DNA from: Sphaerotilus natans
Lineage (GTDB): Bacteria > Pseudomonadota > Gammaproteobacteria > Burkholderiales > Burkholderiaceae_C
Direction: 5' to 3'
Assembly: GCF_900156335.1 (NCBI RefSeq)
Contig: NZ_FTMZ01000020.1
Coordinates: 1-64,000, forward strand
Length of the DNA stretch: 64,000 nt
Part shown: in pieces, positions 28,330 through 37,997 of the stretch
How the letters are laid out: each line of letters opens with the position of its first letter
Numbering within the stretch: the first letter of the stretch is position 1
Notes under the pieces: generated by a model
Database searches by the model: none
What the model saw: the letters and a program-made list of their open reading frames with translations, nothing else
What the model was told of the DNA's origin: nothing
Program-made: the position numbers and the translations under genes

Positions 28330-29013
28330 TCAGCCCGGCAGGCGGCCGAGCTGACGCGCCAGCGCGTCGATCCGGTCGAACCAGCCGTCAGCCGGCACCG
28401 CGCGGATCGGCTCGCCGTGGTTGTAGCCGTAGCTCAGCAGCGCAACCGGGCAGCCGGCGCCGCGCGCGGCCTCGGCGTCGTTGCGCGAGTCGCCGATCAT
28501 CAGCGTGCGCGCCGGGTCGGTCCCGAGGGCCCGGCAGGTCTCGACCAGCGGCATCGGGTCGGGCTTCTTGCGGGCAAAGCTGTCGCCGCCGAAGGCCAGC
28601 TCGAAGAAGCCGTCCAGCCCCTTGGCCGCCAGCAGCGGCCGGGCGAAGTCCAGCGGCTTGTTCGTCAGGCAGGCCAGGCGCAGGCCGGCGGCGCGCAGCC
28701 GCGCCAGGCCCTCGACCACGCCGGGATAGACATCCGAATGCTGGCCGTTGATCGCCAGGTAATGGCGCTGGTAGGCGGCCCAGGCGGCGTCGTAGAGCGC
28801 CGCATCGCCGCCGACCTGCGCCAGCGTCGAGCGCAGCAGGTGCTCGCTGCCCTTGCCCACGGTGCGCTCGACGAAGACGCGGTCGACGCCGGGCAGCGCC
28901 AGCTCAGCCAGCGTCAGATTCAGCGCGACGACGAAGTCGCCCTGGGTGTCGACCATCGTGCCATCGAGATCGACGATGGCGGCCTGGAGATCGGAGAACA
29001 GCGGCAGAGGCAT
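28330..29013 (-). CDS. gph: Phosphoglycolate phosphatase (HAD family)
   Basis: This 227-aa haloacid-dehalogenase phosphatase has the nucleophile and acid in VDLDGTMVDT (Asp15, Asp17). TNKPLDFA (motif II), KKPDPMPL (motif III Lys) and MIGDSRNDAEAARGAG (motif IV) follow. It is expected to hydrolyse 2-phosphoglycolate. In many Burkholderiales gph directly precedes trpE on the same strand (from memory). Here 21 kb separates them, filled by the transaminase-alr block and the island, with orientation preserved. No rpe is seen next to it. Confidence 0.9.
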   Translation of the reverse strand: MPLPLFSDLQAAIVDLDGTMVDTQGDFVVALNLTLAELALPGVDRVFVERTVGKGSEHLLRSTLAQVGGDAALYDAAWAAYQRHYLAINGQHSDVYPGVVEGLARLRAAGLRLACLTNKPLDFARPLLAAKGLDGFFELAFGGDSFARKKPDPMPLVETCRALGTDPARTLMIGDSRNDAEAARGAGCPVALLSYGYNHGEPIRAVPADGWFDRIDALARQLGRLPG

Positions 29014-29083
29014 GGCGAGGCGGGTGAATGCGGCAAGGGGTGAACGGTCAGCCCCGAATTGTCGGGCCTGGCGTCGCCGCCCC

Positions 29084-29164
29084 CGTCACCCTCGCGCAGG
29101 CGAGGGCCCACGCCGGGCACGCGTCTGAGCACGCGCGTGGGTGCCCGCCTGCGCGGGCATGACG
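29084..29164. repeat. Inverted pair of dispersed GTCAC/GTCAT palindromic repeats (1)
   Basis: One unit at 29084-29113 (CGTCACCCTCGCGCAGGCGA onwards) pairs with its near-complement at 29135-29164. Together they form a long hairpin downstream of nothing obvious and upstream of gph. The same pair recurs at 29275-29354. The 517-bp gap 29014-29530 consists largely of these repeats and holds no gene I can support. Confidence 0.85.
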
Positions 29165-29197
29165 AATGTCTGCGGGCGTCGGTGCCTGGGGGTTCCT

Positions 29198-29225
29198 GTG
29201 GGTGCCCGCCTGCGCGGGCATGACG
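29198..29225. repeat. Single dispersed palindromic repeat unit
   Basis: A solitary copy (GTGGGTGCCCGCCTGCGCGG and onward to TGACG) lies between the two inverted pairs. Its core GCCCGCCTGCGCGGGC is itself self-complementary apart from the centre. Confidence 0.8.
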
Positions 29226-29274
29226 AGCAAAGACACGCAGGTGCTCCGTGACATCAGCCGCACCTGCCCTGCCC

Positions 29275-29354
29275 CGTCACCCTCGCGCAGGCGAGGGCCC
29301 ACGCCGGGCACGATCCGCGCACACGCGTGGGTGCCCGCCTGCGCGGGCATGACG
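29275..29354. repeat. Inverted pair of dispersed palindromic repeats (2)
   Basis: Units at 29275-29304 and 29325-29354 almost exactly duplicate the pair at 29084-29164. The composite of about 80 bp was therefore copied as a block. It lies upstream of the lipoprotein gene and may act as a bidirectional transcription barrier. Confidence 0.85.
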
Positions 29355-29530
29355 GGAGGGACAAGCACCCTCCAGAGGCGGCGGACACACCCCCGCAACA
29401 CCTCTTTCGGTCCGCCACGGTTTCATACGCCTCGTGCCTTGCTCCGGCCCCGGCGCTGCGGCATCTTGGGCGCATCACGACAAGATCAGGCGGCGCCGGT
29501 TCAGGACGGTGTCCGGCAGGGAGAAAAGGC

Positions 29531-30427
29531 ATGTCATTCACAACGACACCCCCGTCCGCGCGCGGACCATGCACCCGGTCACGGCGGTCGGCCACGCTGC
29601 CGATGCTGCTGGCGCTGACCTTGTCAGGCTGCGGTGGCAGCGGCGACGAGGGCAGCATCGCCGACAGCCAGGTGGCCGAGGGCCCGCAGGCTGCGGCGCT
29701 GGCGCGCTCCGGCACGCTGGCCGGACGCACCTGGCGCGCCGGGCAGCTGCTGGAGAACGGCGGCACCGAGGTCGTCGCCTACAAGGCGGGCATGGCCGAC
29801 GGCAGCGGCGCGGTGATCGCGGTCTTCGTGCAGAAGATCGGCGCGCGCTACCAGCTCCAGGCGGTGCACGGCACGCCAGGCAGCGCCCGCACCACGCCGG
29901 CGTGGACCGCGCCGGCCGTCATCAGCGGCGCCGCCGATCCGGCGATGGATCCGGGCAAGGGCAGCTGGGACCTCGGGCTGTCGGTCGCGCCGGGCGGGCG
30001 CGCCTACGCCACCTGGTTCGTGCGCCGCGCCTGCACCGCGCCCCCGCGCGTCGCCACCCCGGGCGCAACCTGCCGCCACCTCTACGGCGCCGCCTTCGAC
30101 GGCAGCCACTGGGGCGTGCCCGAGCTGATCGCCGACTCGCCGCGCCAATCGGGTGCGGGCACACCGATTCCGCAGCTCGACGACAGCGGCGACATCGGCC
30201 CCCAGCAGGTCGCACTGGCCGTCGACACGCTGTTCGGCTTCCCGATCTCGACGCTGACCAGCGGCCGGCTGTTCGGCGCCAACCTGGGCAACGCGACGCT
30301 GATGGTCTCGAGCCGCGGCGTGGGCGCGCTGGTCACCAGCGGCACGCTGGCCTCGCTGCCCACCGCCGAAACACCCGGCGGCGTCAATGGCGCGGTCTAC
30401 AGCCTGTGGGGCTGGTTCCTGAAGTGA
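29531..30427 (+). CDS. Lipoprotein of unknown function
   Basis: This 298-aa protein has a lipobox near residue 35 (LTLSGC) after a hydrophobic stretch PMLLALTLSG, so it is probably a membrane-anchored lipoprotein. The mature part is Gly/Ala-rich with no domain I recognise; a segment from RTWRAGQLLENGG to YQLQAVHGTPG looks like a beta-rich repeat domain. I chose the ATG at 29531; a longer in-frame start runs into the repeat region and is less likely. The long basic N region before the lipobox is unusual, and a start closer to the lipobox is possible. It stands alone, 45 bp before the FAD oxidoreductase. Confidence 0.65.
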   Translation: MSFTTTPPSARGPCTRSRRSATLPMLLALTLSGCGGSGDEGSIADSQVAEGPQAAALARSGTLAGRTWRAGQLLENGGTEVVAYKAGMADGSGAVIAVFVQKIGARYQLQAVHGTPGSARTTPAWTAPAVISGAADPAMDPGKGSWDLGLSVAPGGRAYATWFVRRACTAPPRVATPGATCRHLYGAAFDGSHWGVPELIADSPRQSGAGTPIPQLDDSGDIGPQQVALAVDTLFGFPISTLTSGRLFGANLGNATLMVSSRGVGALVTSGTLASLPTAETPGGVNGAVYSLWGWFLK

Positions 30428-30472
30428 TCGATCGGTGAACGCAGCGTCAGCGGAGCGCGCGACAATTCCGCC

Positions 30473-32179
30473 ATGCTCCGAATCACCGAACTCCGCCTGC
30501 CGCTGGACCACGCCGAGGACGCGCTGCGCCCGGCCATCGTGGCGCGGCTGCAGCTCGCCGACGCGGCCGAGCTGATCGACTTCCACGTCTTCCGCCGCGG
30601 CTACGACGCGCGCAAGAAGACCGCCATCGTCCTGACCTACACGATCGACTGCACGCTGCGCGACGAGGCGGCGGTCTTCGCGCGCTTCCCCAAGGACCAC
30701 CAGATCCGCCCGACGCCGGACACCGCCTACCGCGTCGTCGGCCAGGCGCCGGCCGACTTCTACGCCGACGGCGGCGGCGAGCGGCACCGCCGCCCGCTGG
30801 TGGTGGGCTTCGGGCCCTGCGGGCTGTTCGCGGCGCTGATCCTGGCGCAGATGGGCCTCAAGCCCATCGTGCTCGAGCGCGGCAAGGACGTGCGCCAGCG
30901 CACCCAGGACACCTGGGGCCTGTGGCGGCGCAGCGAGCTCAACCCCGAGTCGAACGTGCAGTTCGGCGAGGGCGGCGCCGGCACCTTCTCCGACGGCAAG
31001 CTCTGGAGCCAGATCAGCGACCCGCGCCACCTCACCCGCAAGGTGCTCGTCGAGTTCGTCAAGGCCGGCGCCCCGGAGGAGATCCTGTTCGTCAGCAAGC
31101 CGCACATCGGCACCTTCCGGCTGGTGAGCATGATCGAGAAGATGCGCGCTGACATCATCGCGCTCGGCGGCGAGATCCGCTTCGAGCAGAAGGTGGCCGA
31201 CCTGCACCTGGAGACGGACGCCGACGGCCTGCGCCATGTGCGCGGCGTGACGCTGGCCTCGGGCGAGCAGATCCGCGCCGACCATGTCGTGCTGGCGCTG
31301 GGCCACAGCGCGCGCGACACCTTCGCGATGCTGCACGAGCGCGGCGTCTTCATGGAGGCCAAGCCCTTCTCGATCGGCTACCGCATCGAGCACCCGCAGG
31401 GCGTGATCGACCGCGCCCGCTTCGGCCCGAACGCAGGCAACCCCATCCTGGGCGCGGCCGACTACAAGCTGGTCCACCACGCCCGAAACGGCCGCTCGGT
31501 CTACAGCTTCTGCATGTGCCCGGGCGGCACGGTGGTGGCGGCCACCTCCGAGCCCAACCGCGTCGTCACCAACGGCATGAGCCAGTATTCGCGCAACGAG
31601 CGCAACGCCAACGCCGGCATCGTCGTGGGCCTGACGCCCGAGGACTACCGCCAGGACCGCAGCGCCGCGCCCGACACGCCGGTCAACCCGCTCGACGGCA
31701 TCGCCTTCCAGCGCTTCTGGGAAAGCCGCGCCTTCGAGCTGGGCGAAGGCGACTACCGCGCGCCGGGCCAGCTCGTCGGCGACTTCATCAAGCGCCAGCG
31801 CAGCCGCACGCTGGGCAACGTCGAGCCGTCCTACAAGCCAGGCGTGCACCTGACCGATCTGGCGCAGAAGGACCGCGGCTCGCTGCCGGTCTACGCGCTG
31901 GACGCGATCCGCGAGGCGCTGCCGGCGTTCGAGAAGCAGATCAAGGGCTTCTCGATGCCCGACGCGGTGCTGACCGGCGTGGAGACGCGCACATCCTCGC
32001 CGCTGCGCATCACCCGCGGCCGAGACCACCAGAGCCTGAACGTGCGCGGCCTCTACCCGGCCGGCGAAGGCGCGGGCTATGCCGGCGGCATCATGTCGGC
32101 GGGCGTGGACGGCATCGAGGTGGCCGAGTCGCTGGGCGCCGACCTGCTGGGCCTCCAGCGCCCCGTGCAGCGGCCATGA
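30473..32179 (+). CDS. FAD-dependent oxidoreductase (COG2509 family)
   Basis: This 568-aa flavoprotein has an N-terminal domain of about 105 residues, then a dinucleotide site VVGFGPCGLFAALILAQMG with ERGKDV at the end of the second strand. Conserved regions are FGEGGAGTFSDGKLWSQI, SFCMCPGGTVVAATSE and GLYPAGEGAGYAGGIMSAGVDG. It belongs to a widespread family of uncharacterised dehydrogenases. Its stop overlaps the ATG of the glutamine-synthetase-like gene (ATGA), suggesting linked function. The substrate is unknown. Confidence 0.85.
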   Translation: MLRITELRLPLDHAEDALRPAIVARLQLADAAELIDFHVFRRGYDARKKTAIVLTYTIDCTLRDEAAVFARFPKDHQIRPTPDTAYRVVGQAPADFYADGGGERHRRPLVVGFGPCGLFAALILAQMGLKPIVLERGKDVRQRTQDTWGLWRRSELNPESNVQFGEGGAGTFSDGKLWSQISDPRHLTRKVLVEFVKAGAPEEILFVSKPHIGTFRLVSMIEKMRADIIALGGEIRFEQKVADLHLETDADGLRHVRGVTLASGEQIRADHVVLALGHSARDTFAMLHERGVFMEAKPFSIGYRIEHPQGVIDRARFGPNAGNPILGAADYKLVHHARNGRSVYSFCMCPGGTVVAATSEPNRVVTNGMSQYSRNERNANAGIVVGLTPEDYRQDRSAAPDTPVNPLDGIAFQRFWESRAFELGEGDYRAPGQLVGDFIKRQRSRTLGNVEPSYKPGVHLTDLAQKDRGSLPVYALDAIREALPAFEKQIKGFSMPDAVLTGVETRTSSPLRITRGRDHQSLNVRGLYPAGEGAGYAGGIMSAGVDGIEVAESLGADLLGLQRPVQRP

Positions 32180-33522
32180 GCACCGCGCACGCCCTGCCCG
32201 ACGGAACGCGCAGCGTCGAGTGCGCGGTGGCCGACTTCACGTCGGTCGCGCGCGGCAAGATTGTCGCGCGCGCCGACTTCGACGCGATGGGCGGCTGCCG
32301 GCTGCCCTCGGTCGTGCTGGGCGTGACGCTGACCGGCGGCGAGCCGGACGCGGTCTTCGGCCCGATCCTGCCCGAGGACTACCGCGACCTGCAGCTCGTG
32401 CCCGACCTGGCGACCGCCGTGGCGGTGCCCGGCCGCGGCGACCGCGTCAGCGTGATCTGCGAGCCGGCAGGCGCGCTGCCGCGGCCCGGGCGCGCGGCGC
32501 TCGACGCCAGCGCGCTGTCGCCGCGCGCCGCGCTGCGCCGGGTGCTGGCGCGGCTGGCGGCGGCCGGGCTGCGCGCCACCGTCGCGCCGGAGCTGGAGTT
32601 CTTCCTCGTCGAGCGCACGCCCGACGGCGGACTGCGCCCGGCCGGCGTGCCCGGGGGGGCGGGCGGGCGCGAGCACGCGCTGGAGATCGCCTCGCTGGAG
32701 CGCACCGCGATGTTCGCGCCCTACTTCGACGCGCTGTTCGACGCCTGCGCGGCCCAGCGCATTCCGGTCACCGGCCACGGCCATGAATCGGCGCCGGGCC
32801 AGTACGAGGTCAACTTCGCGCCGGGCGAGCCGCTGGCGATGGCCGACGCGGTCTGGCGCTTCAAGCGCCTGGCGCGCGAGACGGCAGTGCGCCACGGCTT
32901 CCTGGCCAGCTTCATCGCCAAGCCCTTCGCCGACCACCCCGGCACCGGCATGCACTGGCATGCCAGCCTGCAGCATGCCCACGGCCCGCACGCCGGCCTG
33001 AACGCCTTCGTCGACGCCCAGGGCCGCGACCGGCCGCAGCTGGCGCACTTCATCGGCGGACTGCAGGCGCATGCACCGGCGGCGATGGCGCTGCTGGCGC
33101 CGTGGGCGCATTCCTTCGAGCGGCTGCGCCGCAGCGACGCCTCGCCGACCGACGCCCGCTGGGGCGACGACGACCGCGCGGTCGCCTTCCGGCTGCCGGC
33201 CAGCAGTCCGGCCAACCGCCGCATCGAGCACCGCCTGCCCGGCGGCGACGCCAGCCCCTACCTGACGCTGGCCTCGATGCTCGGCACCGGGCTGCTGGGC
33301 CTGCAGGGCGCGCTGCCGCGCCAGGACACGGGCCCCGCGCTGCCGCGGAAGGCGCAGGACGCGCTCGACGCGCTGCACGCCAGCGCCGCGCTGCGCGAGC
33401 TGCTCGGCGAGGTGCTGGTGGACCTGTTCGTCGCGCAGCGCCGCCACGAGCTGGGCGAACGCGCCGCGCTGGCCGATCCGCACCGGGACTGGGACCTGCG
33501 CCATCTGGTCGAGCAGGCCTGA
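32176..33522 (+). CDS. Glutamine synthetase-like ligase (gamma-glutamyl-amide type)
   Basis: This 448-aa type I glutamine-synthetase homologue has metal and nucleotide motifs PELEFFLVE, GHGHESAPGQYEVNF, GTGMHWHASL and NRRIEHRLPGGDASPY. The adenylylation-type loop of GlnA is absent. The sequence is closer to gamma-glutamylputrescine synthetase-like catabolic ligases than to biosynthetic GlnA. It may glutamylate an amine that the overlapping upstream FAD enzyme then oxidises, but this is inference. The start ATG at 32176 is fixed by the 4-bp overlap. Confidence 0.85.
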   Translation: MSTAHALPDGTRSVECAVADFTSVARGKIVARADFDAMGGCRLPSVVLGVTLTGGEPDAVFGPILPEDYRDLQLVPDLATAVAVPGRGDRVSVICEPAGALPRPGRAALDASALSPRAALRRVLARLAAAGLRATVAPELEFFLVERTPDGGLRPAGVPGGAGGREHALEIASLERTAMFAPYFDALFDACAAQRIPVTGHGHESAPGQYEVNFAPGEPLAMADAVWRFKRLARETAVRHGFLASFIAKPFADHPGTGMHWHASLQHAHGPHAGLNAFVDAQGRDRPQLAHFIGGLQAHAPAAMALLAPWAHSFERLRRSDASPTDARWGDDDRAVAFRLPASSPANRRIEHRLPGGDASPYLTLASMLGTGLLGLQGALPRQDTGPALPRKAQDALDALHASAALRELLGEVLVDLFVAQRRHELGERAALADPHRDWDLRHLVEQA

Positions 33523-33570
33523 CACCCAGGGCCGCATCAGCGATCAACGCGCCCCCACCCCCACAGCCGC

Positions 33571-33653
33571 CGTCATCCTCGCGAAGGCGAGGACCCACGC
33601 CCGCCCAGTGCGCTCATCAGCAGGCGTGGGTGCCCACCTTCGCGGGCATGACG
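33571..33653. repeat. Inverted pair of dispersed palindromic repeats (3)
   Basis: Arms CGTCATCCTCGCGAAGGCGA... (33571-33600) and its near-complement (33624-33653) face each other after the ligase stop at 33522. They probably act as a terminator for the 30.5-33.5-kb unit. The rest of the 282-bp gap 33523-33804 shows only a short duplicated GGCATGTGCTGG motif. Confidence 0.85.
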
Positions 33654-33804
33654 GCATGTGCTGGGCATGACGGCATGTGCTGGACAAGGGCAGACGCCCG
33701 AGCCGGCAATCCTTCGCGCCGGATCCGGAAAATGCCACCAGGTTGCGGATTCGAACCACTTTTGCACTTCAGTCCGGCGCGGGCGCGGCGCAGTATCCGC
33801 GCCC

Positions 33805-34635
33805 ATGAAGACGCCGCTTGCCGCCCTCCCCGCCTCGCCCCGCTGGCTGCCGGTGCTGACGGCCGTGGCCGTCCTGTCCGCGCTGCCCGCCGCGGCCACC
33901 GCAACTCCGTCCACCACCGCGCCGCCAGCGCCCGCACCGGCGGCCGAGCCCGACTCGAAGTTCAACCTCTCGCTGCACTACACCACCACCCGCACGACGA
34001 ACTTCGCCGGCCGGCGCTGGGGGCTGCAGGGCAGCTGGCTGCACCGCGCGCTGCAGGACGAATGGAGCGGCGAGTTCCGCACCCAGCGCGAGGCCATCGC
34101 GCTGAACGGCGGCGAATCGACGCTGAAGGTCGACGAGGTCGACACCTTCGTCAAATGGCGCCGCGACCTGGCCGCGCTGGACGACCCGCCACGCGAAGGC
34201 GCCTCGACCTATTACAGCTACCTGTCGCCGCGGCTGCGGCGCAATCGCTTCGGCTATTTCTCGTCGTCGCAGGCGGTGCGCGCGGGGGCGGGCCGACGCT
34301 TCGCGCCGCTGGACGACCTGAGCCTGAGCCTGGAATTCGGCCCCGGCCTGCGCCTGGGCCGTGCCCGCAGCGGCGAGAACATCCGCGAGGTGGTGCTGAC
34401 CGCCAGCTCGCAGCTCGACTACCGCGTCAGCGACAGCACCCAGCTGCGTCTGGCCCTGATGAGCGAGCGCTCCAGCCGCGAGCACTACCAGACCGCGGTG
34501 GCCACGCTGCGCAACCGCGTCAGCCGCCATGTCTGGCTGAAATACGAGCTGAGCTACCGCAAGGCGCTGCCGATGGACACGCTGCAGCCGGTCGGCGAGA
34601 CCCGCTTCGACGCCGGCATCAGCTGCCAGTTCTGA
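33805..34635 (+). CDS. DUF481-like outer-membrane/periplasmic protein
   Basis: This 276-aa secreted protein has a signal peptide (hydrophobic [17 protein letters not shown]), a Pro/Ala-rich linker, then alternating beta-strand segments such as [39 protein letters not shown] and [15 protein letters not shown], ending in Phe. This pattern fits DUF481/YdiY-type beta-barrel proteins. The role is unknown. I chose the ATG at 33805 because the signal sequence begins there. Its 3' end overlaps that of the convergent chimeric gene by 17 bp. Confidence 0.78.
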   Translation: MKTPLAALPASPRWLPVLTAVAVLSALPAAATATPSTTAPPAPAPAAEPDSKFNLSLHYTTTRTTNFAGRRWGLQGSWLHRALQDEWSGEFRTQREAIALNGGESTLKVDEVDTFVKWRRDLAALDDPPREGASTYYSYLSPRLRRNRFGYFSSSQAVRAGAGRRFAPLDDLSLSLEFGPGLRLGRARSGENIREVVLTASSQLDYRVSDSTQLRLALMSERSSREHYQTAVATLRNRVSRHVWLKYELSYRKALPMDTLQPVGETRFDAGISCQF

Positions 34636-36115
34636 CGTCGAACACCTGGCGCAGATAGGCCAGGAAGCCGGCGTCGTCGCACAGCGCCTTGCCCGGCGTG
34701 TCGCTGATCTTGGCTACCGGCTGGCCGTTGACCCGCACCAGCTTCATGACGATGTTCAGCGGCGTCGGGCCCAGGTCGTTGCTGAGCTGGGTGCCGATGC
34801 CGAAGCCGGTGCGCACCCGGTCGGCGAAGTGGCCGTGCAACGCCAGCGCCTGCTCCACCGTCAGGCCGTCGGAGAACACCAGGCGGCGCGTGCCCGCGTC
34901 CAGCCCCAGCGCGGCGTAGTGCGCCAGCGCCTTCTCGCCCCAGACGACCGGATCGCCCGAGTCGTGGCGCAGCCCGTCGAAGAGCTTGGCGAAATAGAGG
35001 TCGAAGTCGGCCAGGAAGGCGTCCATGCCGATGACGTCGGTCAGCGCGATGCCGAGATCGCCGCGGTATTCCTGCACCCAGTCCTCCAGCGCCGCCTTCT
35101 GGAAGTCGCGCAGCCGCACGCCCAGGCCCTGGTAGGTCTGCAGGTATTCGTGCGCCATCGTGCCGATCGGCGTCAGGCCCAGCGTGCGCGCCAGGTGCAC
35201 GTTGGAGGTGGCGCGGCACACGCCGGGCAGCCGCGCGGCCAGCGTCTCCAGCATCTCGCGCTGCCAGTCGGCCGAGAAGCGCCGGCGCAGGCCGAACTCG
35301 AACAGCTCGAAGGGGAAGCGCCGCGCCGCCGCCGGGTCGGCCGCCGCACGCTGCAGCCGCTCGATCTTGGCCGCCAGCCGGCGCCGGCCCTCCTCGCGCA
35401 CCGCCGGCCGGTCGAGGCGGCGGAAATACAGCTCGTTGACGATCGCCAGCACCGGGATCTCGAAGCCCATCACATGGACCTGCGGCCCGCGCGCCTCGAT
35501 GCACAGCCGGTCGCCCTCGGTGCGCACCGAGATGAACTCGCGCTGGAAGCGGAAGATGCGCAGGAAATCGACGAAGTCCGGCCGGATGAAGCGCAGCCGG
35601 CCCAGCCAATCCAGCTCGGCGGCGGTGAAGGACAGCGCGCACAGGTGATCGAGCTCGGCCTTGGCCGCGGCGATCAGGTCGCTCATCGTCTTCCACTTCG
35701 AGTCGGTGCCGACGGCGACGAGGAAGGTGGTGCGGAAGATCGACGCCACCGGCTCGAAGGCGCCGACCGCCGCGGCACCGCGCTGCTTGTACAGGTGTGG
35801 CACCGCGCCCAGGTGGTCGCTGTCGAGCTGCAGCAGCGTGTAGCCGTCGGCGGCCGCGCGGCGCGCCGCCTCCATCGCGATGAAGCCGCCGCCGCCGGGG
35901 CGGTTCTCCACCGTGACGCGCTGGTTCCAGAGCTTGCCCAGCTTGTCGGCCACCAGGCGCAGCGTCGCGTCCGGGCCGCTGCCCGGCGCAAATGCGGTGA
36001 ACAGCGTCACCGGCTTGTTCGGGAAGTCGACCGCGCTCTGCGCCTGCGCCGGCAGGTGGACGGCCGCGGCCGCGGCGGCGCCGATCAGGGCAGCGAGAAA
36101 GGTCTTGCGCTTCAT
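34619..36115 (-). CDS. Chimeric protein: Bug receptor N-terminus fused to truncated nicotinate phosphoribosyltransferase
   Basis: The 498-codon frame joins two unrelated proteins. Residues 1-151 are a TctC/Bug receptor (signal peptide, [29 protein letters not shown], then [13 protein letters not shown]). From about residue 152 (LDHLCALSF) the sequence is nicotinate phosphoribosyltransferase (PncB), with [22 protein letters not shown] including the phospho-His, [22 protein letters not shown] and [13 protein letters not shown]. About 50 N-terminal PncB residues are missing, including the expected DLYKF-type segment, as is the second half of the receptor. The reading frame stays open across the junction near 35660. 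A deletion fusing two neighbouring genes, or an assembly error, is likely. An exported PncB fragment is unlikely to work in NAD synthesis. Confidence 0.9.
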   Translation of the reverse strand: MKRKTFLAALIGAAAAAAVHLPAQAQSAVDFPNKPVTLFTAFAPGSGPDATLRLVADKLGKLWNQRVTVENRPGGGGFIAMEAARRAAADGYTLLQLDSDHLGAVPHLYKQRGAAAVGAFEPVASIFRTTFLVAVGTDSKWKTMSDLIAAAKAELDHLCALSFTAAELDWLGRLRFIRPDFVDFLRIFRFQREFISVRTEGDRLCIEARGPQVHVMGFEIPVLAIVNELYFRRLDRPAVREEGRRRLAAKIERLQRAAADPAAARRFPFELFEFGLRRRFSADWQREMLETLAARLPGVCRATSNVHLARTLGLTPIGTMAHEYLQTYQGLGVRLRDFQKAALEDWVQEYRGDLGIALTDVIGMDAFLADFDLYFAKLFDGLRHDSGDPVVWGEKALAHYAALGLDAGTRRLVFSDGLTVEQALALHGHFADRVRTGFGIGTQLSNDLGPTPLNIVMKLVRVNGQPVAKISDTPGKALCDDAGFLAYLRQVFDVRTGS

Positions 36116-36125
36116 CGCCGGCCCC

Positions 36126-36827
36126 TCACTCGGCCGCGCCGATCGTCAGCGCGATCTCGCCCACGCCGGCCACGCGGCCGGTGATGACGTCGCCGGCCAC
36201 CACCGCGCCCACGCCCTCGGGCGTGCCGGTGTAGATCAGGTCGCCGGGCTGCAGGTGGTACAGCGTCGAGAGGTCGGCGATCAGCTCAGGGATGTTCCAG
36301 ATCAGCTTGTCGACGTCGGACTTCTGGCGCGTCTGGCCGTTGACCTCCAGCGCGATCTCGCCGGCGGCGATGACCACGCCGGGCATCGGCACCAGCTCGG
36401 AAATGACCGCGCCCTGCTCGATGTCCTTGGCGATGTCCCAGGGCCGGCCCTTGTCGCGCAGGGCGAGCTGCAGGTCGCGGCGGGTCATGTCCAGGCCGCA
36501 GGCGTAGCCCCAGATCAGCGCGGGCGCGTCAGCCTCGCTGACGCAAAAGCCGGGCTTGCCGATCACCACCACCAGCTCCATCTCGTGGTGGTAATTGGCG
36601 GTGCGCGGCGGGTAGGCGATGGTCGCGCCGCTCTCCACCAGCGTCGAGGGCGACTTGGTGAAATAGAACGGCACCTCGACCGACTTGTCCACCGGGCGGC
36701 CCATCTCGATGGCGTGGGCGGCGTAGTTGCGGCCGACGCAGAAGATGCGGTGGACCGGCAGGCGGGCGTCCGTGCCACGCACGGGCAGCGAGGCGACGGG
36801 GGGCGGGTTCCAGAGGTAGGTCGTCAT
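36126..36827 (-). CDS. Fumarylpyruvate hydrolase (FAH family)
   Basis: This 233-aa fumarylacetoacetase-family hydrolase has [15 protein letters not shown], metal ligands in [26 protein letters not shown] and [13 protein letters not shown]. Directly after gentisate dioxygenase, the natural role is cleavage of fumarylpyruvate to fumarate and pyruvate. It could cleave maleylpyruvate directly, since no isomerase gene is visible. It is expressed from the operon that starts at 39236. A homopurine tract precedes it. Confidence 0.9.
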   Translation of the reverse strand: MTTYLWNPPPVASLPVRGTDARLPVHRIFCVGRNYAAHAIEMGRPVDKSVEVPFYFTKSPSTLVESGATIAYPPRTANYHHEMELVVVIGKPGFCVSEADAPALIWGYACGLDMTRRDLQLALRDKGRPWDIAKDIEQGAVISELVPMPGVVIAAGEIALEVNGQTRQKSDVDKLIWNIPELIADLSTLYHLQPGDLIYTGTPEGVGAVVAGDVITGRVAGVGEIALTIGAAE

Positions 36828-36847
36828 GGCGGTGGCGGTGCGGGGTG

Positions 36848-36882
36848 GGAGAGAAGGAGAGAGAAGGAGAGAGAGGCAGAGG
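36848..36882. repeat. Homopurine tract with 10-bp tandem units
   Basis: The plus strand carries a near-pure G/A run including two adjacent copies of GAGAAGGAGA (36851-36870) in the 64-bp space between the dioxygenase and hydrolase genes. On the coding strand it is a pyrimidine run that leaves no normal AGGAGG signal near the hydrolase start. Confidence 0.8.
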
Positions 36883-36891
36883 AATCGAGGA

Positions 36892-37968
36892 TCAGGCCAC
36901 AGCCTGGTCCCGCTGCTCGAGCAGGCCGAGCTTGCGGTGCAGCGGCGACTCGTCGGCGATGAAGACGAAGGCGGGCGCGTCGGCGCGGGCGTTGTGCAGC
37001 GTGACCGCGCTGAAGCCAGGCGCCACGCAGGTGTCGGCCTCGGCCAGCGCGAAGCGGCGCGGCTGCGGCGCGTCGATCTCGGCCTCGACCGCGCCCTCGA
37101 TCAGGTGGAAGACGCTGGCGGGCGAGCGCGGCGGCAGCCGCAGCGTCTGGCCCGGGCGCAGCATCAGCGCGTGGAAGCCCAGGATGTTCTCGGCGTCCTC
37201 GCCGGTCTCGGGATTGACGTAGGTGAGCTGCACCGCCGCCTGGTCCGGGCGGTCCTCGGCCAGCGACTGCAGCGCCGCGCGCGCCTCGACCCAGGGATAG
37301 CGCAGCACCGGATAGCGCCGGCGGCTGTGGCCATCGCCCCCGAAGACGGGCGTCGGCACCAGCCCGGCGCGGGTGTGGGCGCGGTCGCCGCGGCCGGGCC
37401 GCTGCTTCTGGCGCTCGCCGTTGAGGTGGTAGCTGACCTCCAGGTAATGCACCAGCGGCAGGTCCAGCACGTCGAGCCAGACCACCGGCGCGTCGCCGTC
37501 GTGGCCGTGCTCGTGCCACAGGCCGGTGGGCGTGAGGATCAGGTCGCCGCGCGACATCGGGCATTTCTCGCCGTCGACCGTGGTCCAGGCGCCCTCGCCT
37601 TCGACCACCATGCGCACCGCGTTGGGCGTGTGGCGGTGCGACGGCGCCCATTCGCCCGGCAGCAGCAGCTGCATGCCCAGGTAGATGGCGCTGCTGGCCT
37701 GCATCTTCTCCAGCGTGTGGCCGGGATTGGCCAGCACCAGCACGCGGCGCTCGGCCTTCTCGATCGGGGTGAGGTCGCCGGCGCGCATCAGCAGCGGGCG
37801 GATGTCGCCATAGGCCCAGTGCACCGCCTGCGTCGGGCGGGTCGGCAGCTGGGGCGGCAGCACCGCGCGCAGGCTGGGCCACAGCGGCACCAGGTTGCGC
37901 GCGCGCATCGCCTGGACATAGTCGGCCGGCAGGTCCTCGAGCCGGCCGAGCGGGGCATCGTCTTGCAT
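36892..37968 (-). CDS. Gentisate 1,2-dioxygenase
   Basis: This 358-aa bicupin cleaves gentisate to maleylpyruvate. The Fe(II) ligands are His111, His113 and probably His152, in [18 protein letters not shown] and [11 protein letters not shown]. The second cupin has [12 protein letters not shown] chose the ATG at 37968: AGGAG is 6 nt upstream, whereas the in-frame ATG at 37974 touches the AGGAG. It lies between the flavin hydroxylase and the FAH hydrolase, the standard gentisate pathway order. Confidence 0.94.
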   Translation of the reverse strand: MQDDAPLGRLEDLPADYVQAMRARNLVPLWPSLRAVLPPQLPTRPTQAVHWAYGDIRPLLMRAGDLTPIEKAERRVLVLANPGHTLEKMQASSAIYLGMQLLLPGEWAPSHRHTPNAVRMVVEGEGAWTTVDGEKCPMSRGDLILTPTGLWHEHGHDGDAPVVWLDVLDLPLVHYLEVSYHLNGERQKQRPGRGDRAHTRAGLVPTPVFGGDGHSRRRYPVLRYPWVEARAALQSLAEDRPDQAAVQLTYVNPETGEDAENILGFHALMLRPGQTLRLPPRSPASVFHLIEGAVEAEIDAPQPRRFALAEADTCVAPGFSAVTLHNARADAPAFVFIADESPLHRKLGLLEQRDQAVA

Positions 37969-37997
37969 GGGCATCTCCTGAGGTGGGCGCAGAGAGG

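Noticed and set aside
29084-29354. Regularly spaced repeats that might suggest a CRISPR array
   Set aside because: Units are self-complementary, occur in alternating orientation, have unequal spacing, and similar units are scattered elsewhere; no cas genes.
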